From Dehalobacterium formicoaceticum (lineage in GTDB: Bacteria; Bacillota; Dehalobacteriia; Dehalobacteriales; Dehalobacteriaceae): DNA of 64,000 nt. The notes beneath the pieces are model-generated. The model saw only the letters and a list, made by a program, of their open reading frames with translations, did no database searches and was not told where the DNA came from. Location: contig NZ_CP022121.1 in NCBI RefSeq assembly GCF_002224645.1, positions 372,001 to 436,000 on the forward strand. The letters are read 5' to 3'. Shown here piece after piece: positions 43,658 through 51,471 of this stretch. The stretch's first letter is position 1. Each line of letters opens with the position of its first letter. Made by a program: the position numbers and the translations under genes.

Positions 43658-44455
43658 ATGAAAAAAATGAGTTTACTATTAGTTTTCTTGATGATGTTTG
43701 CTTTAGTCCTTACAGGCTGTGGCAACGAAAATGGAACATCTGATGCGGAAGGACCTACAGATGAGGCAGTAGAAATCAACATATCAGCTGCCGCCAGCTT
43801 AACAGATGCCCTGACAGAGATTCAAGCCGAATACGCTAAAAAAAGCAATGCCATTTTACAATTCAATTTCGCCGCTTCGGGAACCCTGCAGAAACAAATT
43901 CAGGAAGGAGCTCCCTGTGATCTCTTTATTTCAGCCTCTAAGGGGCATATGGATACTTTAGAAGGAGACGGGCTGGTGGTCACAGACTCCCGCAAAGACT
44001 TATTGGGTAATACCTTGACCCTGATAGCCACGGCAGAAAAAGCGGATTTGATTACCGGACCAGAATCCTTTACCAATGATGATGTGGCCAGCATTGCCAT
44101 CGGAGAACCAGAATCGGTGCCGGCAGGAAATTACTCCAAACAAACTTTCGAAAGCTTGGGAATTTGGGATCAAATTCAAGAAAAACTTGTCTTCGCCAAA
44201 GATGTGCGTCAGGTGTTACAATATGTTGATTCCGGCAATGCTGACTGTGGTCTTGTTTACAGATCCGATGCCATGTTGCTGGAAACAGGAAAAATCATTG
44301 TAGATATGCCTGCGGATTCTCATGACCCCATTGTATATCCGGCCGCTATCATGAAAAATGCTGCGCAACCGGAAGCAGCAAATGCATTCTATGAATTCCT
44401 GCAGACAGATTACGCCAAAAAAACCTTCGAAAAATATGGTTTTCAAGTTCTCTAA
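43658..44455 (+). CDS. modA: Molybdate ABC transporter substrate-binding lipoprotein
   Basis: The 265-residue protein has a lipoprotein signal with lipobox VLTGC near residue 21, so it should be anchored on the outer face by Lgt. The mature part shows ISAAASLTDALTEIQAEYAK, FAASGTLQKQIQEG and AGNYSKQTFESLG, typical of molybdate/tungstate-binding ModA. The serines in AAASL and ASGT contact the oxyanion. AGGGAGG precedes the ATG. It is the first gene of modABC, 70 bp after a consensus promoter. Confidence 0.95.
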   Translation: MKKMSLLLVFLMMFALVLTGCGNENGTSDAEGPTDEAVEINISAAASLTDALTEIQAEYAKKSNAILQFNFAASGTLQKQIQEGAPCDLFISASKGHMDTLEGDGLVVTDSRKDLLGNTLTLIATAEKADLITGPESFTNDDVASIAIGEPESVPAGNYSKQTFESLGIWDQIQEKLVFAKDVRQVLQYVDSGNADCGLVYRSDAMLLETGKIIVDMPADSHDPIVYPAAIMKNAAQPEAANAFYEFLQTDYAKKTFEKYGFQVL

Positions 44456-44486
44456 AGAAAACCACTCATAAAAGGAGTTTAACTAA

Positions 44487-45164
44487 ATGCTAGCCCCGAT
44501 CATTCTCTCGCTAAAAATTGCCTCTATAGCAACTGTCTTTTCCTTGATTTTAGGCGTTTTTTTCGCCTATTTAATCAACAAAAAGAATGTCCCCGGGAAA
44601 AATATTTGGGAGACGATTCTGATCTTACCGATGATATTGCCTCCTTCAGTGACAGGTTATCTGCTTTTAATCGCACTTGGCAAAAGAGGATGGATCGGGC
44701 GTTTTTTATTAGAAAATTTTGAACTGCAAATTGTCTTTACCTTGGTCGGCGCGGTTATTGCCGCATGTATAGTCTCACTGCCCCTTATGTATCAGAACGT
44801 CAAGGCAGCTTTTCTCACCATCGACCCCATTTATGAACAGGCGGCACAAACCTTGGGCAGCAGTGAAGGGAAAATATTCAGAACCGTGATCATTCCTTTA
44901 GCATGGCCGGGAATTATCAGCGGGATTGCCCTTTCCTTTGCCAGGGCTATCGGTGAATTTGGCGCCACTTTAATGATTGCAGGCAATATTCCCGGGAAAA
45001 CCCAAACTATCCCCACCGCAATTTATTTTGCCGTGGAATCAGGTAATACGGAATTAGCCAATACATTAGTTCTAATTATGACCATCTTTAGCTTTGTCCT
45101 AATATTTGGATTAAATACATGGTTAAAGAACAAAAATTATTTAGACCACAAGGGTAGGGCGTAG
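44487..45164 (+). CDS. modB: Molybdate ABC transporter permease
   Basis: The 225-residue permease has five membrane helices. It has LPPSVTGYLLLIALG and the EAA loop EQAAQTLGSSEGKIFRTVII, with the family's ARAIGEFGATLMIAGN motif at the exit helix. It forms the channel for molybdate import with ModA and ModC. It begins 31 bp after modA and has AAAGGAG upstream. Confidence 0.95.
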   Translation: MLAPIILSLKIASIATVFSLILGVFFAYLINKKNVPGKNIWETILILPMILPPSVTGYLLLIALGKRGWIGRFLLENFELQIVFTLVGAVIAACIVSLPLMYQNVKAAFLTIDPIYEQAAQTLGSSEGKIFRTVIIPLAWPGIISGIALSFARAIGEFGATLMIAGNIPGKTQTIPTAIYFAVESGNTELANTLVLIMTIFSFVLIFGLNTWLKNKNYLDHKGRA

Positions 45165-45166
45165 AC

Positions 45167-45844
45167 GTGAAGATCTATTTTAGGATTAAAAAGAAGCTGG
45201 ACCATTTTACCATTGACCTGGAATATTCATTTGAAAAGGGAGTTCTTGTAGTTCAAGGGGAATCGGGATCAGGCAAAACCACCCTGCTCAATTGTATCTC
45301 CGATCTGAAGAATCCGGATCAAGGCAGGATTAGCTTGGGAGATCTGGTGGTCTTTGACGACACACTTGAAATCAACATCCCCACCCGCTTAAGAAATCTG
45401 GGCTATCTATTCCAAAATTTTGCCCTGTTTCCTCATATGAGCGTACATCAGAATATTATTTATGGCATTAAAAACAGTCCCGAATACAAAAACAAAAAAA
45501 GCAGGGCGGAGCTTCTTTCTTATTCTGAGCACATTATGAAAACCTTGGGCATCCACCACTTGAAAAAGAAACTGCCTAACAACATCTCCGGTGGAGAGAA
45601 GCAACGGGTTGCCTTGACTAGGGCGATTGTCACCAAGCCTAAACTGCTGCTTTTGGATGAGCCTTTTTCCGCCTTGGATCGGGAAACAAAAAAGATTGTC
45701 TATCAGGAATTCGCCTCTTTTAAGGAGCTTTTTAAAATCCCGACAATATTAATCACTCATGATAAAAAGGAGAACGAAATGTTTGGGGATGAGTGTATTT
45801 ATATCAAGGATGGGGTTATTATTGGTTGCCCAACAGAGATTTAA
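45167..45844 (+). CDS. modC: Molybdate ABC transporter ATPase, short form
   Basis: The 225-residue ATPase has Walker A GESGSGKTT, a Q-loop at LFQNFALFPHM, signature ISGGEKQRVALTRA, Walker B LLLLDEPFSALD and the ITHD switch. It lacks the C-terminal molybdate-binding TOBE domain of the 350-residue E. coli ModC. That sensing task may rest with the divergent regulator. The start is GTG two bases after the modB stop. A terminator follows at once. Confidence 0.93.
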   Translation: MKIYFRIKKKLDHFTIDLEYSFEKGVLVVQGESGSGKTTLLNCISDLKNPDQGRISLGDLVVFDDTLEINIPTRLRNLGYLFQNFALFPHMSVHQNIIYGIKNSPEYKNKKSRAELLSYSEHIMKTLGIHHLKKKLPNNISGGEKQRVALTRAIVTKPKLLLLDEPFSALDRETKKIVYQEFASFKELFKIPTILITHDKKENEMFGDECIYIKDGVIIGCPTEI

Positions 45845-45849
45845 ACGCA

Positions 45850-45894
45850 AAAAATGAGTCAGAGTGAAACAAAAGTTTCCTTCGGCTCATTTTA
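45850..45894 (+). terminator. Terminator of modABC
   Basis: AAAATGAG and GAAAC on the left pair with GTTTC and CTCATTTT on the right, with internal mismatches. A T-rich tract follows. Confidence 0.75.
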
Positions 45895-45918
45895 TTTTCT
45901 GGCAGGGCATTAAGTCAC

Positions 45919-46362
45919 CTACTGAAGTTCTTTGACCTTATTGCTAAACCAGGCTGTATGCAGATCCTCATCAATTAAGTTGCCCCATAATAAATCAAAT
46001 AAGGTCTGATGCCCCCCTGCCTTAAGAATAAAATCCTTGTAATCCGCCATAGCTTTTTGCTCCAGCAGAATATTCGCTTTTAATAAATTAGTGACGCCTG
46101 AGATACCGGAAAGGTTTCCTGCCAGCTTTCCCGTCAGGGGAGCAACGAATTCCCCCAGCACGGTGGGCTGACCCCCATATTGTTTAATCATCTCCGAAAT
46201 ATTTTTAACATGCTGCTCTTCGATGACCGCTACTCTTTCCAAGGTTCTTTTAAGATAAATATCCTCAACCTTTTTGCTTTGTGCGGCATAGAGATCCACC
46301 TGATTCAGTTCTAAGCTGTAAAACCAATTCAGCTTTTGAATGATATCTTTTTCATTTAACAC
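45919..46362 (-). CDS. Ferritin-like four-helix protein
   Basis: The 147-residue all-helical protein has ELNQVDLYAAQ in the first helix, EEQHVKNISEMI in the second, LLEQKAMADYKDFI in the third and a final helix with DEDLHTAWF. The E and E-x-x-H pairs can form a di-iron site, as in rubrerythrin and the COQ7-like group. There is no rubredoxin domain. The start is GTG behind GGGGTGA. It could protect against oxidants or store iron; the rubredoxin genes in the window are not adjacent. Confidence 0.7.
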   Translation of the reverse strand: MLNEKDIIQKLNWFYSLELNQVDLYAAQSKKVEDIYLKRTLERVAVIEEQHVKNISEMIKQYGGQPTVLGEFVAPLTGKLAGNLSGISGVTNLLKANILLEQKAMADYKDFILKAGGHQTLFDLLWGNLIDEDLHTAWFSNKVKELQ

Positions 46363-46438
46363 GGCATCACCCCATAAATTAAAATCATCCTTTTCAGTCT
46401 TTCCCTAAAAGATAATTTTTATTGATGTAAAATGAGAA

Positions 46439-46475
46439 AACGCCGACCAAGATCGGAATCCCCTTGGTCGGCGTT
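46439..46475 (-). terminator. Terminator of the P5C dehydrogenase gene
   Basis: AACGCCGACCAAG pairs with CTTGGTCGGCGTT over 13 bp. On the minus strand TTTTCTCATTTT follows. Confidence 0.9.
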
Positions 46476-46491
46476 AAACCTTGCTGTAGTG

Positions 46492-48084
46492 CTAATTGAG
46501 TTTTTCTTTTATTGCTCTAATGCTCATCCAGCGCATCAGATTTATTTTGGATCCTGCTTTGTCGTTGGTACCAGATAATCTAGCGCCGCCGAAGGGCTGT
46601 TGTCCCACTACTGCCCCCGTTGGTCTGTCGTTGATATAAAAATTACCGGCAGCATTGACCAGTTCATTTTCAGCTTGGGCTATTGCATATCTATCCACAG
46701 CAAATATTGAACCTGTCAATCCATATTTTGAGGTAGAGTCACAAAGCCTAAGTGTGTCTGCGAAATCTTCATCCTTATATACATAGATCGTTAAAACCGG
46801 CCCGAATATTTCCTCTTCCATAGTTCTGAGATGAGGGTTATTAGTAACAACTATGGTAGGTTCAATAAAATAACCGATACTGTCATCATATTTCCCGCCA
46901 ATTATTATTTCAGCCTCATCTGAATTCTTAACAAATTCAATATATGATGTAATTGACTCAAAAGCTTTTTTATCGATTACAGCCCCCATAAAATTGTTGA
47001 AATCTTCAACATCACCAATTTTAACATTTCTTACTTTTTCCAACAGGTTTTCTTTAACTTCAGTCCAGATGCTGCTCGCTATATATGCGCGAGAAGCTGC
47101 GGAGCACTTTTGCCCTTGATATTCAAATGCCCCCTCAAGAAGGCCTCGTGATAATGCTTCTATATTGGCAGAAGCATGGCCGATGACGAAATTTTTACCT
47201 CCGGTTTCACCGACAAGTCTTGGAAAGGTTTTATATTTGTCAATATTGGTTCCTACAGACCTCCACATATCTTGGAATACCTTTGTTGAACCGGTAAAGT
47301 GAATCCCGGAAAGATTTTCATTTGTTAAAATAAGATCTCCAATATCTTGTGAATTTCCGGGGATAAAGTTAATAACGCCGTCTGGAATCCCTGCTTCCTG
47401 AAACAATTTAAACACCAGGTAGGCAGAATAAACCGCAACAGCTGCCGGCTTCCATAGTGCAGTATTGCCTGCGATAACCGGTGCTCCTACAAGATTGCTG
47501 CCGATGGCAGTGAAGTTAAAAGGAGAGACCGCAAAAATAAATCCTTCAAGAGGCCGATACTCGGTTCTATTCCATATTCCGTCTGAAGATATTGGCTGTT
47601 CACTGTAAATTTGATGCAGGCAGCTTGCATTATATCTCATAAAATCTATTAATTCACAAGCTGAATCAATTTCCGCCTGTTTATATGTTTTGCCCTGGCA
47701 GAGCATGGTAGCAGCATTGAGTTTAGCCCGCCATTTTCCCGAGGCCAATTCAGCAGCTTTCATAAAAATTGCTACCCTGGATTCCCAATGTAAACTTTCC
47801 CAGTTTGCTTTTGCTTTTAATGCTGCCTCAATAGCCATTTCAACTTCTTTTTTCCCTGCTTTATGATATTCCCCGATAACTTTATTTTTATTATGAGGAA
47901 GAATGCATTGCCCTTTATTGCCAGTCCTAATCTCCTTGCCATTTATGATGACAGGTATATCAACCAATGAATTTTTCAAATTAATCAATTCAGCTTCAAG
48001 CTCTTTTCTTTCAGGGCTTTCCGGCAAATACTTCAATACTTTTTCATTTTTAAATTTTAACTCTTTCGATATACTGTTTCTCAT
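46492..48084 (-). CDS. 1-pyrroline-5-carboxylate dehydrogenase
   Basis: The 530-residue NAD-dependent aldehyde dehydrogenase carries FAVSPFNFTAIGSNL, the Rossmann turn FTGSTKVF, VGETGGKNFVIGHA with the catalytic Glu and FEYQGQKCSAASRAYI with the catalytic Cys. The long N-terminus and motif wording fit the eukaryote/Bacteroidetes-type P5C dehydrogenase branch (TIGR01236-like). It turns glutamate semialdehyde from proline or arginine into glutamate. No proline dehydrogenase is adjacent. Codons are richer in A and T than the neighbours, which may mean acquisition. The start is ATG 48084 with GGAG upstream. Confidence 0.9.
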   Translation of the reverse strand: MRNSISKELKFKNEKVLKYLPESPERKELEAELINLKNSLVDIPVIINGKEIRTGNKGQCILPHNKNKVIGEYHKAGKKEVEMAIEAALKAKANWESLHWESRVAIFMKAAELASGKWRAKLNAATMLCQGKTYKQAEIDSACELIDFMRYNASCLHQIYSEQPISSDGIWNRTEYRPLEGFIFAVSPFNFTAIGSNLVGAPVIAGNTALWKPAAVAVYSAYLVFKLFQEAGIPDGVINFIPGNSQDIGDLILTNENLSGIHFTGSTKVFQDMWRSVGTNIDKYKTFPRLVGETGGKNFVIGHASANIEALSRGLLEGAFEYQGQKCSAASRAYIASSIWTEVKENLLEKVRNVKIGDVEDFNNFMGAVIDKKAFESITSYIEFVKNSDEAEIIIGGKYDDSIGYFIEPTIVVTNNPHLRTMEEEIFGPVLTIYVYKDEDFADTLRLCDSTSKYGLTGSIFAVDRYAIAQAENELVNAAGNFYINDRPTGAVVGQQPFGGARLSGTNDKAGSKINLMRWMSIRAIKEKLN

Positions 48085-48135
48085 ACAATATCTACTCCTC
48101 ATAATAATTATTATTTACTTCAGATAATTTAAGCA

Positions 48136-48378
48136 TCATAACCGTAGCATGCATTCCATCGTTTTCAGCAACTCATCATGAAGCATAATAATTTGTTCTG
48201 TTAAGCGGGCCCTAATCTGCAGCATTAACTTATATTCATTTAGTCCATAGAACTCCTCGCATTTATTACTATAATACATAAATAACTCATATATTACAAC
48301 CAAAGGTTTATAAAATAAAAAAATATTTACTAAAGGTAATTTTGCTAGAAATCTTATTTTTAATGGTACTTCGTCCAC
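48136..48378 (-). CDS. Small hypothetical ORF
   Basis: A frame of up to 80 codons just upstream of the P5C dehydrogenase overlaps the 3' end of the MBL gene. Its second half (LQIRARLTEQIIMLHDELLK) is helical and looks coding; the first half does not. No ribosome binding site suits the upstream start. A shorter peptide from an internal start is possible. I recognise no family. Confidence 0.25.
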   Translation of the reverse strand: MDEVPLKIRFLAKLPLVNIFLFYKPLVVIYELFMYYSNKCEEFYGLNEYKLMLQIRARLTEQIIMLHDELLKTMECMLRL

Positions 48379-49277
48379 CAGTCCACCAAACCTTTGGCAC
48401 TGACCTCAATGGTGGAAGGGTACATCGAGGGCAGGGGTTTGTCCTTTGGCCAGCCCAGTTCCTCCAAAACATCTTTGATTTTTACTTCCATGAGATCATA
48501 GATTTCCTGCCAAGTGGTGGCTCCTTTAGCAAAAGCTTCTTCTGTCAGCGCGCAAAAAAGATCCAGGTTTCTTAGGGTTGTGTCCAGGTATTCGTTGGTG
48601 AGATTTTTCTTGACGCCAAAATGGGAAAAATATAATTGTTCCGGCCGAAGGCGCCTGATTTTTTCCAAGGATTGCCGGTAGGCTTGAGGATCAAATTGAT
48701 TGGGCGCCGAGGGTAACAGACTGTATTCAATCCCGTAGAGAGCCAACTCGGTGTTGTAGACGCCCAACTGATCTCCGCAAAACAAACCATTAGTAAGGCT
48801 GTCCATAATGGTTAAATGATGATTGGCATGTCCCTTGCCATGATAAAAGGTAAGCGTGCGTTCCCCCAAATCCAGACTGCTTTCATCCTCCAGAGCCCAA
48901 ATACGTTCCGGAGCAATGGGCAGCACCGGTTCATAAAATTCATAAGCATCCCCATAAGCGATTTTAGCTCCGGCAATCAGACGACTGGGGTCTGCCATGT
49001 GACGGGCTCCGGCAGGGTGTACCAATAGACGAGCATTAGGACATTGATTTAATAGCCATCCTGCCGATCCGGCGTGATCTAAATGAATATGGGTCACAAT
49101 CACATATTTAAGGTCGGAGGGGGTATACCCTTTGCTTTTTAAAGTATTGAGGATTATCTCACCGGCGGGGCCGGGGCCGGTTTCCACCAAGGTTAAATGA
49201 TCTCCTTCTATTAGATAACCACAGGTTTTACCAGCCTGACCGCAATCAAAATAATCCATCATCGTAATATTTATCAC
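48360..49277 (-). CDS. MBL-fold metallo-hydrolase
   Basis: The 305-residue protein has the metallo-beta-lactamase motif THIHLDHAGSAGWL, a later GHANHH, GLFCGDQLGVY and a final SHFGVKK histidine, giving a complete dinuclear zinc or iron site. The C-terminal 90 residues are helical, as in glyoxalase II-like and RNase-like relatives. The start GTG 49277 is set by GGAGG eight bases upstream. It lies 16 bp after the ArsC-like selenoprotein gene, so the two are probably co-transcribed. The substrate is unknown. Confidence 0.85.
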   Translation of the reverse strand: MINITMMDYFDCGQAGKTCGYLIEGDHLTLVETGPGPAGEIILNTLKSKGYTPSDLKYVIVTHIHLDHAGSAGWLLNQCPNARLLVHPAGARHMADPSRLIAGAKIAYGDAYEFYEPVLPIAPERIWALEDESSLDLGERTLTFYHGKGHANHHLTIMDSLTNGLFCGDQLGVYNTELALYGIEYSLLPSAPNQFDPQAYRQSLEKIRRLRPEQLYFSHFGVKKNLTNEYLDTTLRNLDLFCALTEEAFAKGATTWQEIYDLMEVKIKDVLEELGWPKDKPLPSMYPSTIEVSAKGLVDWWTKYH

Positions 49278-49293
49278 CTGGAGATCCTCCTGC

Positions 49294-49668
49294 TTATTTG
49301 TTTTCGGGGATGAGCTTGTTGAACTCCTCTTCCTTAAAGCCCAGCAGTACTTGCTCCCCCGTAAGGACAATGGGGCGAAACATGATCTTGGGATTCTTAG
49401 TGAGCAGTGTCAGTGCTGTTTCTTCAGTTAAATTTTCTAAATCAGCGGGTTTGATGCCCAGATCTTTGAGATTTCTGCTTTTGGGATTAATCAACCCGGC
49501 AATGGGAATCTTTTTCCTTTGAGCGATCATTTTTAATTCATCCGGCAACAATTGATCCTTTTCCAGATGGCGGTAAACAAAATCCAGCCCATGATCAGAA
49601 AGCCACGCTTTCCCTTTGCGGCAAGTGACTCAGCTGGGTAAGCAAATATAAGTAATCGAATCCAACAA
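49294..49668 (-). CDS. ArsC/Spx-family selenoprotein (TGA read as selenocysteine)
   Basis: From TTG 49668 (AGGAGGAG six bases upstream) the frame reads SITYICLPS, then TGA at 49630-49632, then VTCRKGKAWLSDHGLDF and on to IMFRPIVLTGEQVLLGF. ArsC/Spx proteins have P-x-C-x-T-C-R-K here, so TGA stands exactly at the first catalytic cysteine, giving Sec13-x-x-Cys16. Similarity continues on both sides without frame change, and the length of 124 residues suits the family. A SECIS-like hairpin follows at the right distance. Expected role: thiol redox chemistry, arsenate reductase or Spx-like. Conventional calling starts only after the TGA. Confidence 0.82.
49597..49613 (-). promoter_or_regulatory. 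Bacterial SECIS-like hairpin
   Basis: On the minus strand GGAAAGC, loop GTG, GCTTTCT forms a stem of six Watson-Crick pairs plus one G-U. The apical loop begins with GU and lies 23 bases after the TGA, within the usual bSECIS window of about 16-37 bases. Confidence 0.65.
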
Positions 49669-49773
49669 TAATCTCCTCCTTTGATCAAGGATTCACTATC
49701 CATTATCAAAAACTTAAGTTTATTCCAGGGGAAAAACAATCTAACTTGTTACAAATATTGTACATTTATGAGG

Positions 49774-49799
49774 AATTTCCTGCCGGAGCGCAGGAAATT
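49774..49799 (+). terminator. Hairpin upstream of the ABC-F promoter
   Basis: AATTTCCTGC, loop CGGAGC, GCAGGAAATT. A T-run follows some bases later. It may insulate the divergent genes. Confidence 0.5.
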
Positions 49800-49811
49800 T
49801 TGCCGATTTTT

Positions 49812-49841
49812 TTGACAGCCCTAAATTATATAGGGTAAAAT
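49812..49841 (+). promoter_or_regulatory. Sigma-A promoter of the ABC-F/tex operon
   Basis: TTGACA at 49812-49817, an 18-base spacer, TAAAAT at 49836-49841, about 48 bp before the start codon. Confidence 0.7.
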
Positions 49842-49888
49842 AACAAAGGAAAAAACCAGCACAAAGTATGAGGAAGAGGAGTAACAAT

Positions 49889-51445
49889 ATGAGCATCTTA
49901 ACCGTTGAAAATGTCAGCCAGGGATTTGGTGCCCGTAAGATTTTGGAGGATGTTTCCTTTCGCCTGTTAAAAGGTGAGCATGTCGGCTTGATCGGTGCCA
50001 ATGGGGAAGGAAAGTCCACCTTTTTAGATATCATTACCGGACAACTGATGCCTGATGCAGGAAAAATAGAATGGGCGAAACGTGTAACTGTAGGATATTT
50101 GGAGCAGCATTCCACATTAGCCAAGGGGAAGTCTATCAGGGAGGTGCTAAGAGAAGCCTTTCAAAAGATGTATGATCTGGAAGCTGATATGCTTGCCCTT
50201 TATGATCGTATGGGGGAGACCCAGCCTGAAGAATTAGATGGGATAATGGAAGATGTGGGGGAGATTCAAGAACTATTGGAAAACAGCGGTTTTTATATGA
50301 TCGAGGCCAAAATAGAAGAGATCGCCCATGGTTTGGGCCTGACTGATATCGGTTTGGACCGTGATGTAGCGGACTTAAGCGGGGGTCAGCGCACGAAGGT
50401 GCTCTTAACAAAGCTATTGCTGCAGAATCCTGCTATTCTCATTTTAGATGAGCCTACTAACTATCTGGATTTTGAACATATTGAATGGCTGAAAAGGTTT
50501 TTACAGTCTTACGAGAATAGTTTTATTCTCGTATCCCATGATATGGCTTTTCTTAATGCTGTGATTAATGTCATTTACTATATGGAGAGTGCCGGCCTTA
50601 CCCGCTATACCGGCAATTATGAGCAGTTCCAACAGATGTACGCCACAAAAAAGAACCAGGAGTTAAAGGCCTACGAAAAACAGCAACAGGAAATAGAACG
50701 CATGGAGGATTTTATTGCCCGTAACAAAGCTCGGGTAGCGACGCGGGGTATGGCCAACAGCCGCCAAAAAAAACTGGATAAAATGGAAATCATGGAACGT
50801 CCCCGGGAAAAACCGAAGCCCGTTTTTCAGTTTCGGGAGGCTCGTGCCGGAAGTAAAATCGTGGTGGAGGCCAGGGATCTGGTTTTAGGCTATGATGAAG
50901 CCTTGACCAGGCCGGTCAATCTTTCCCTGGAACGAGGTGAGAAGATTGCCCTGCGCGGTGTAAATGGCTTAGGTAAATCTACTTTGCTGAAAACCCTTTT
51001 AGGGGAGATTCTGCCCTTTTCCGGTCAGGTATTTCTGGGGGAAAATATTTTTCCCGGATATTTTACCCAGGAATCCCAGCGCAACAATTATCATACGGCC
51101 TTGGAAGAGGTCTGGAATGAATATCCGGGTATGGGCAATTTTGAGGTGCGCGGCGCTTTAGCCCGCTGTGGATTAACAAATGAACATATCACCAGTAAAA
51201 TGCTGGTGCTCAGCGGTGGGGAAAATGCCAAGGTACGTTTATGTAAACTGATGTTAAAGGATGTCAATTGGCTGGTCCTGGACGAACCCACGAATCACTT
51301 GGACACGGACGCCCAGGCGGAGTTAAAGAAAGCCCTGCAAGAATTTAAAGGAACTATTCTATTGGTGTCCCACGATCCGGATTTCTATCAGGATTGGGTA
51401 ACGGGCATTTGGGAGGTAGAGGATTGGACGACAAAAATTGTCTAA
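49889..51445 (+). CDS. ABC-F family ATPase (YbiT/YkpA-like)
   Basis: The 518-residue protein has two ABC domains: GANGEGKST, LSGGQRTKVLL, LILDEPTNYLD, then GVNGLGKST, LSGGENAKVRLC, LVLDEPTNHLD. The inter-domain linker is long, helical and basic (FIARNKARVATRGMANSRQK), as in ribosome-acting ABC-F proteins. There is no C-terminal coiled coil, unlike the Uup-like protein at 16.4 kb. The start ATG 49889 has AGGAG upstream. It lies 26 bp before tex and shares its promoter. Confidence 0.92.
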   Translation: MSILTVENVSQGFGARKILEDVSFRLLKGEHVGLIGANGEGKSTFLDIITGQLMPDAGKIEWAKRVTVGYLEQHSTLAKGKSIREVLREAFQKMYDLEADMLALYDRMGETQPEELDGIMEDVGEIQELLENSGFYMIEAKIEEIAHGLGLTDIGLDRDVADLSGGQRTKVLLTKLLLQNPAILILDEPTNYLDFEHIEWLKRFLQSYENSFILVSHDMAFLNAVINVIYYMESAGLTRYTGNYEQFQQMYATKKNQELKAYEKQQQEIERMEDFIARNKARVATRGMANSRQKKLDKMEIMERPREKPKPVFQFREARAGSKIVVEARDLVLGYDEALTRPVNLSLERGEKIALRGVNGLGKSTLLKTLLGEILPFSGQVFLGENIFPGYFTQESQRNNYHTALEEVWNEYPGMGNFEVRGALARCGLTNEHITSKMLVLSGGENAKVRLCKLMLKDVNWLVLDEPTNHLDTDAQAELKKALQEFKGTILLVSHDPDFYQDWVTGIWEVEDWTTKIV

Positions 51446-51471
51446 GAGATGAAGGAAAAGGAGATTGTTAG

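Noticed and set aside
48136-48378. Spo0E-like phosphatase in the small ORF
   Set aside because: The S-x-x-L-D signature of Spo0E is missing, so the helical character alone is not enough.
49533-49739. Separate small protein on the minus strand upstream of the MBL gene
   Set aside because: It overlaps the ArsC-like coding frame in another phase; the ArsC frame has motif support across the TGA.
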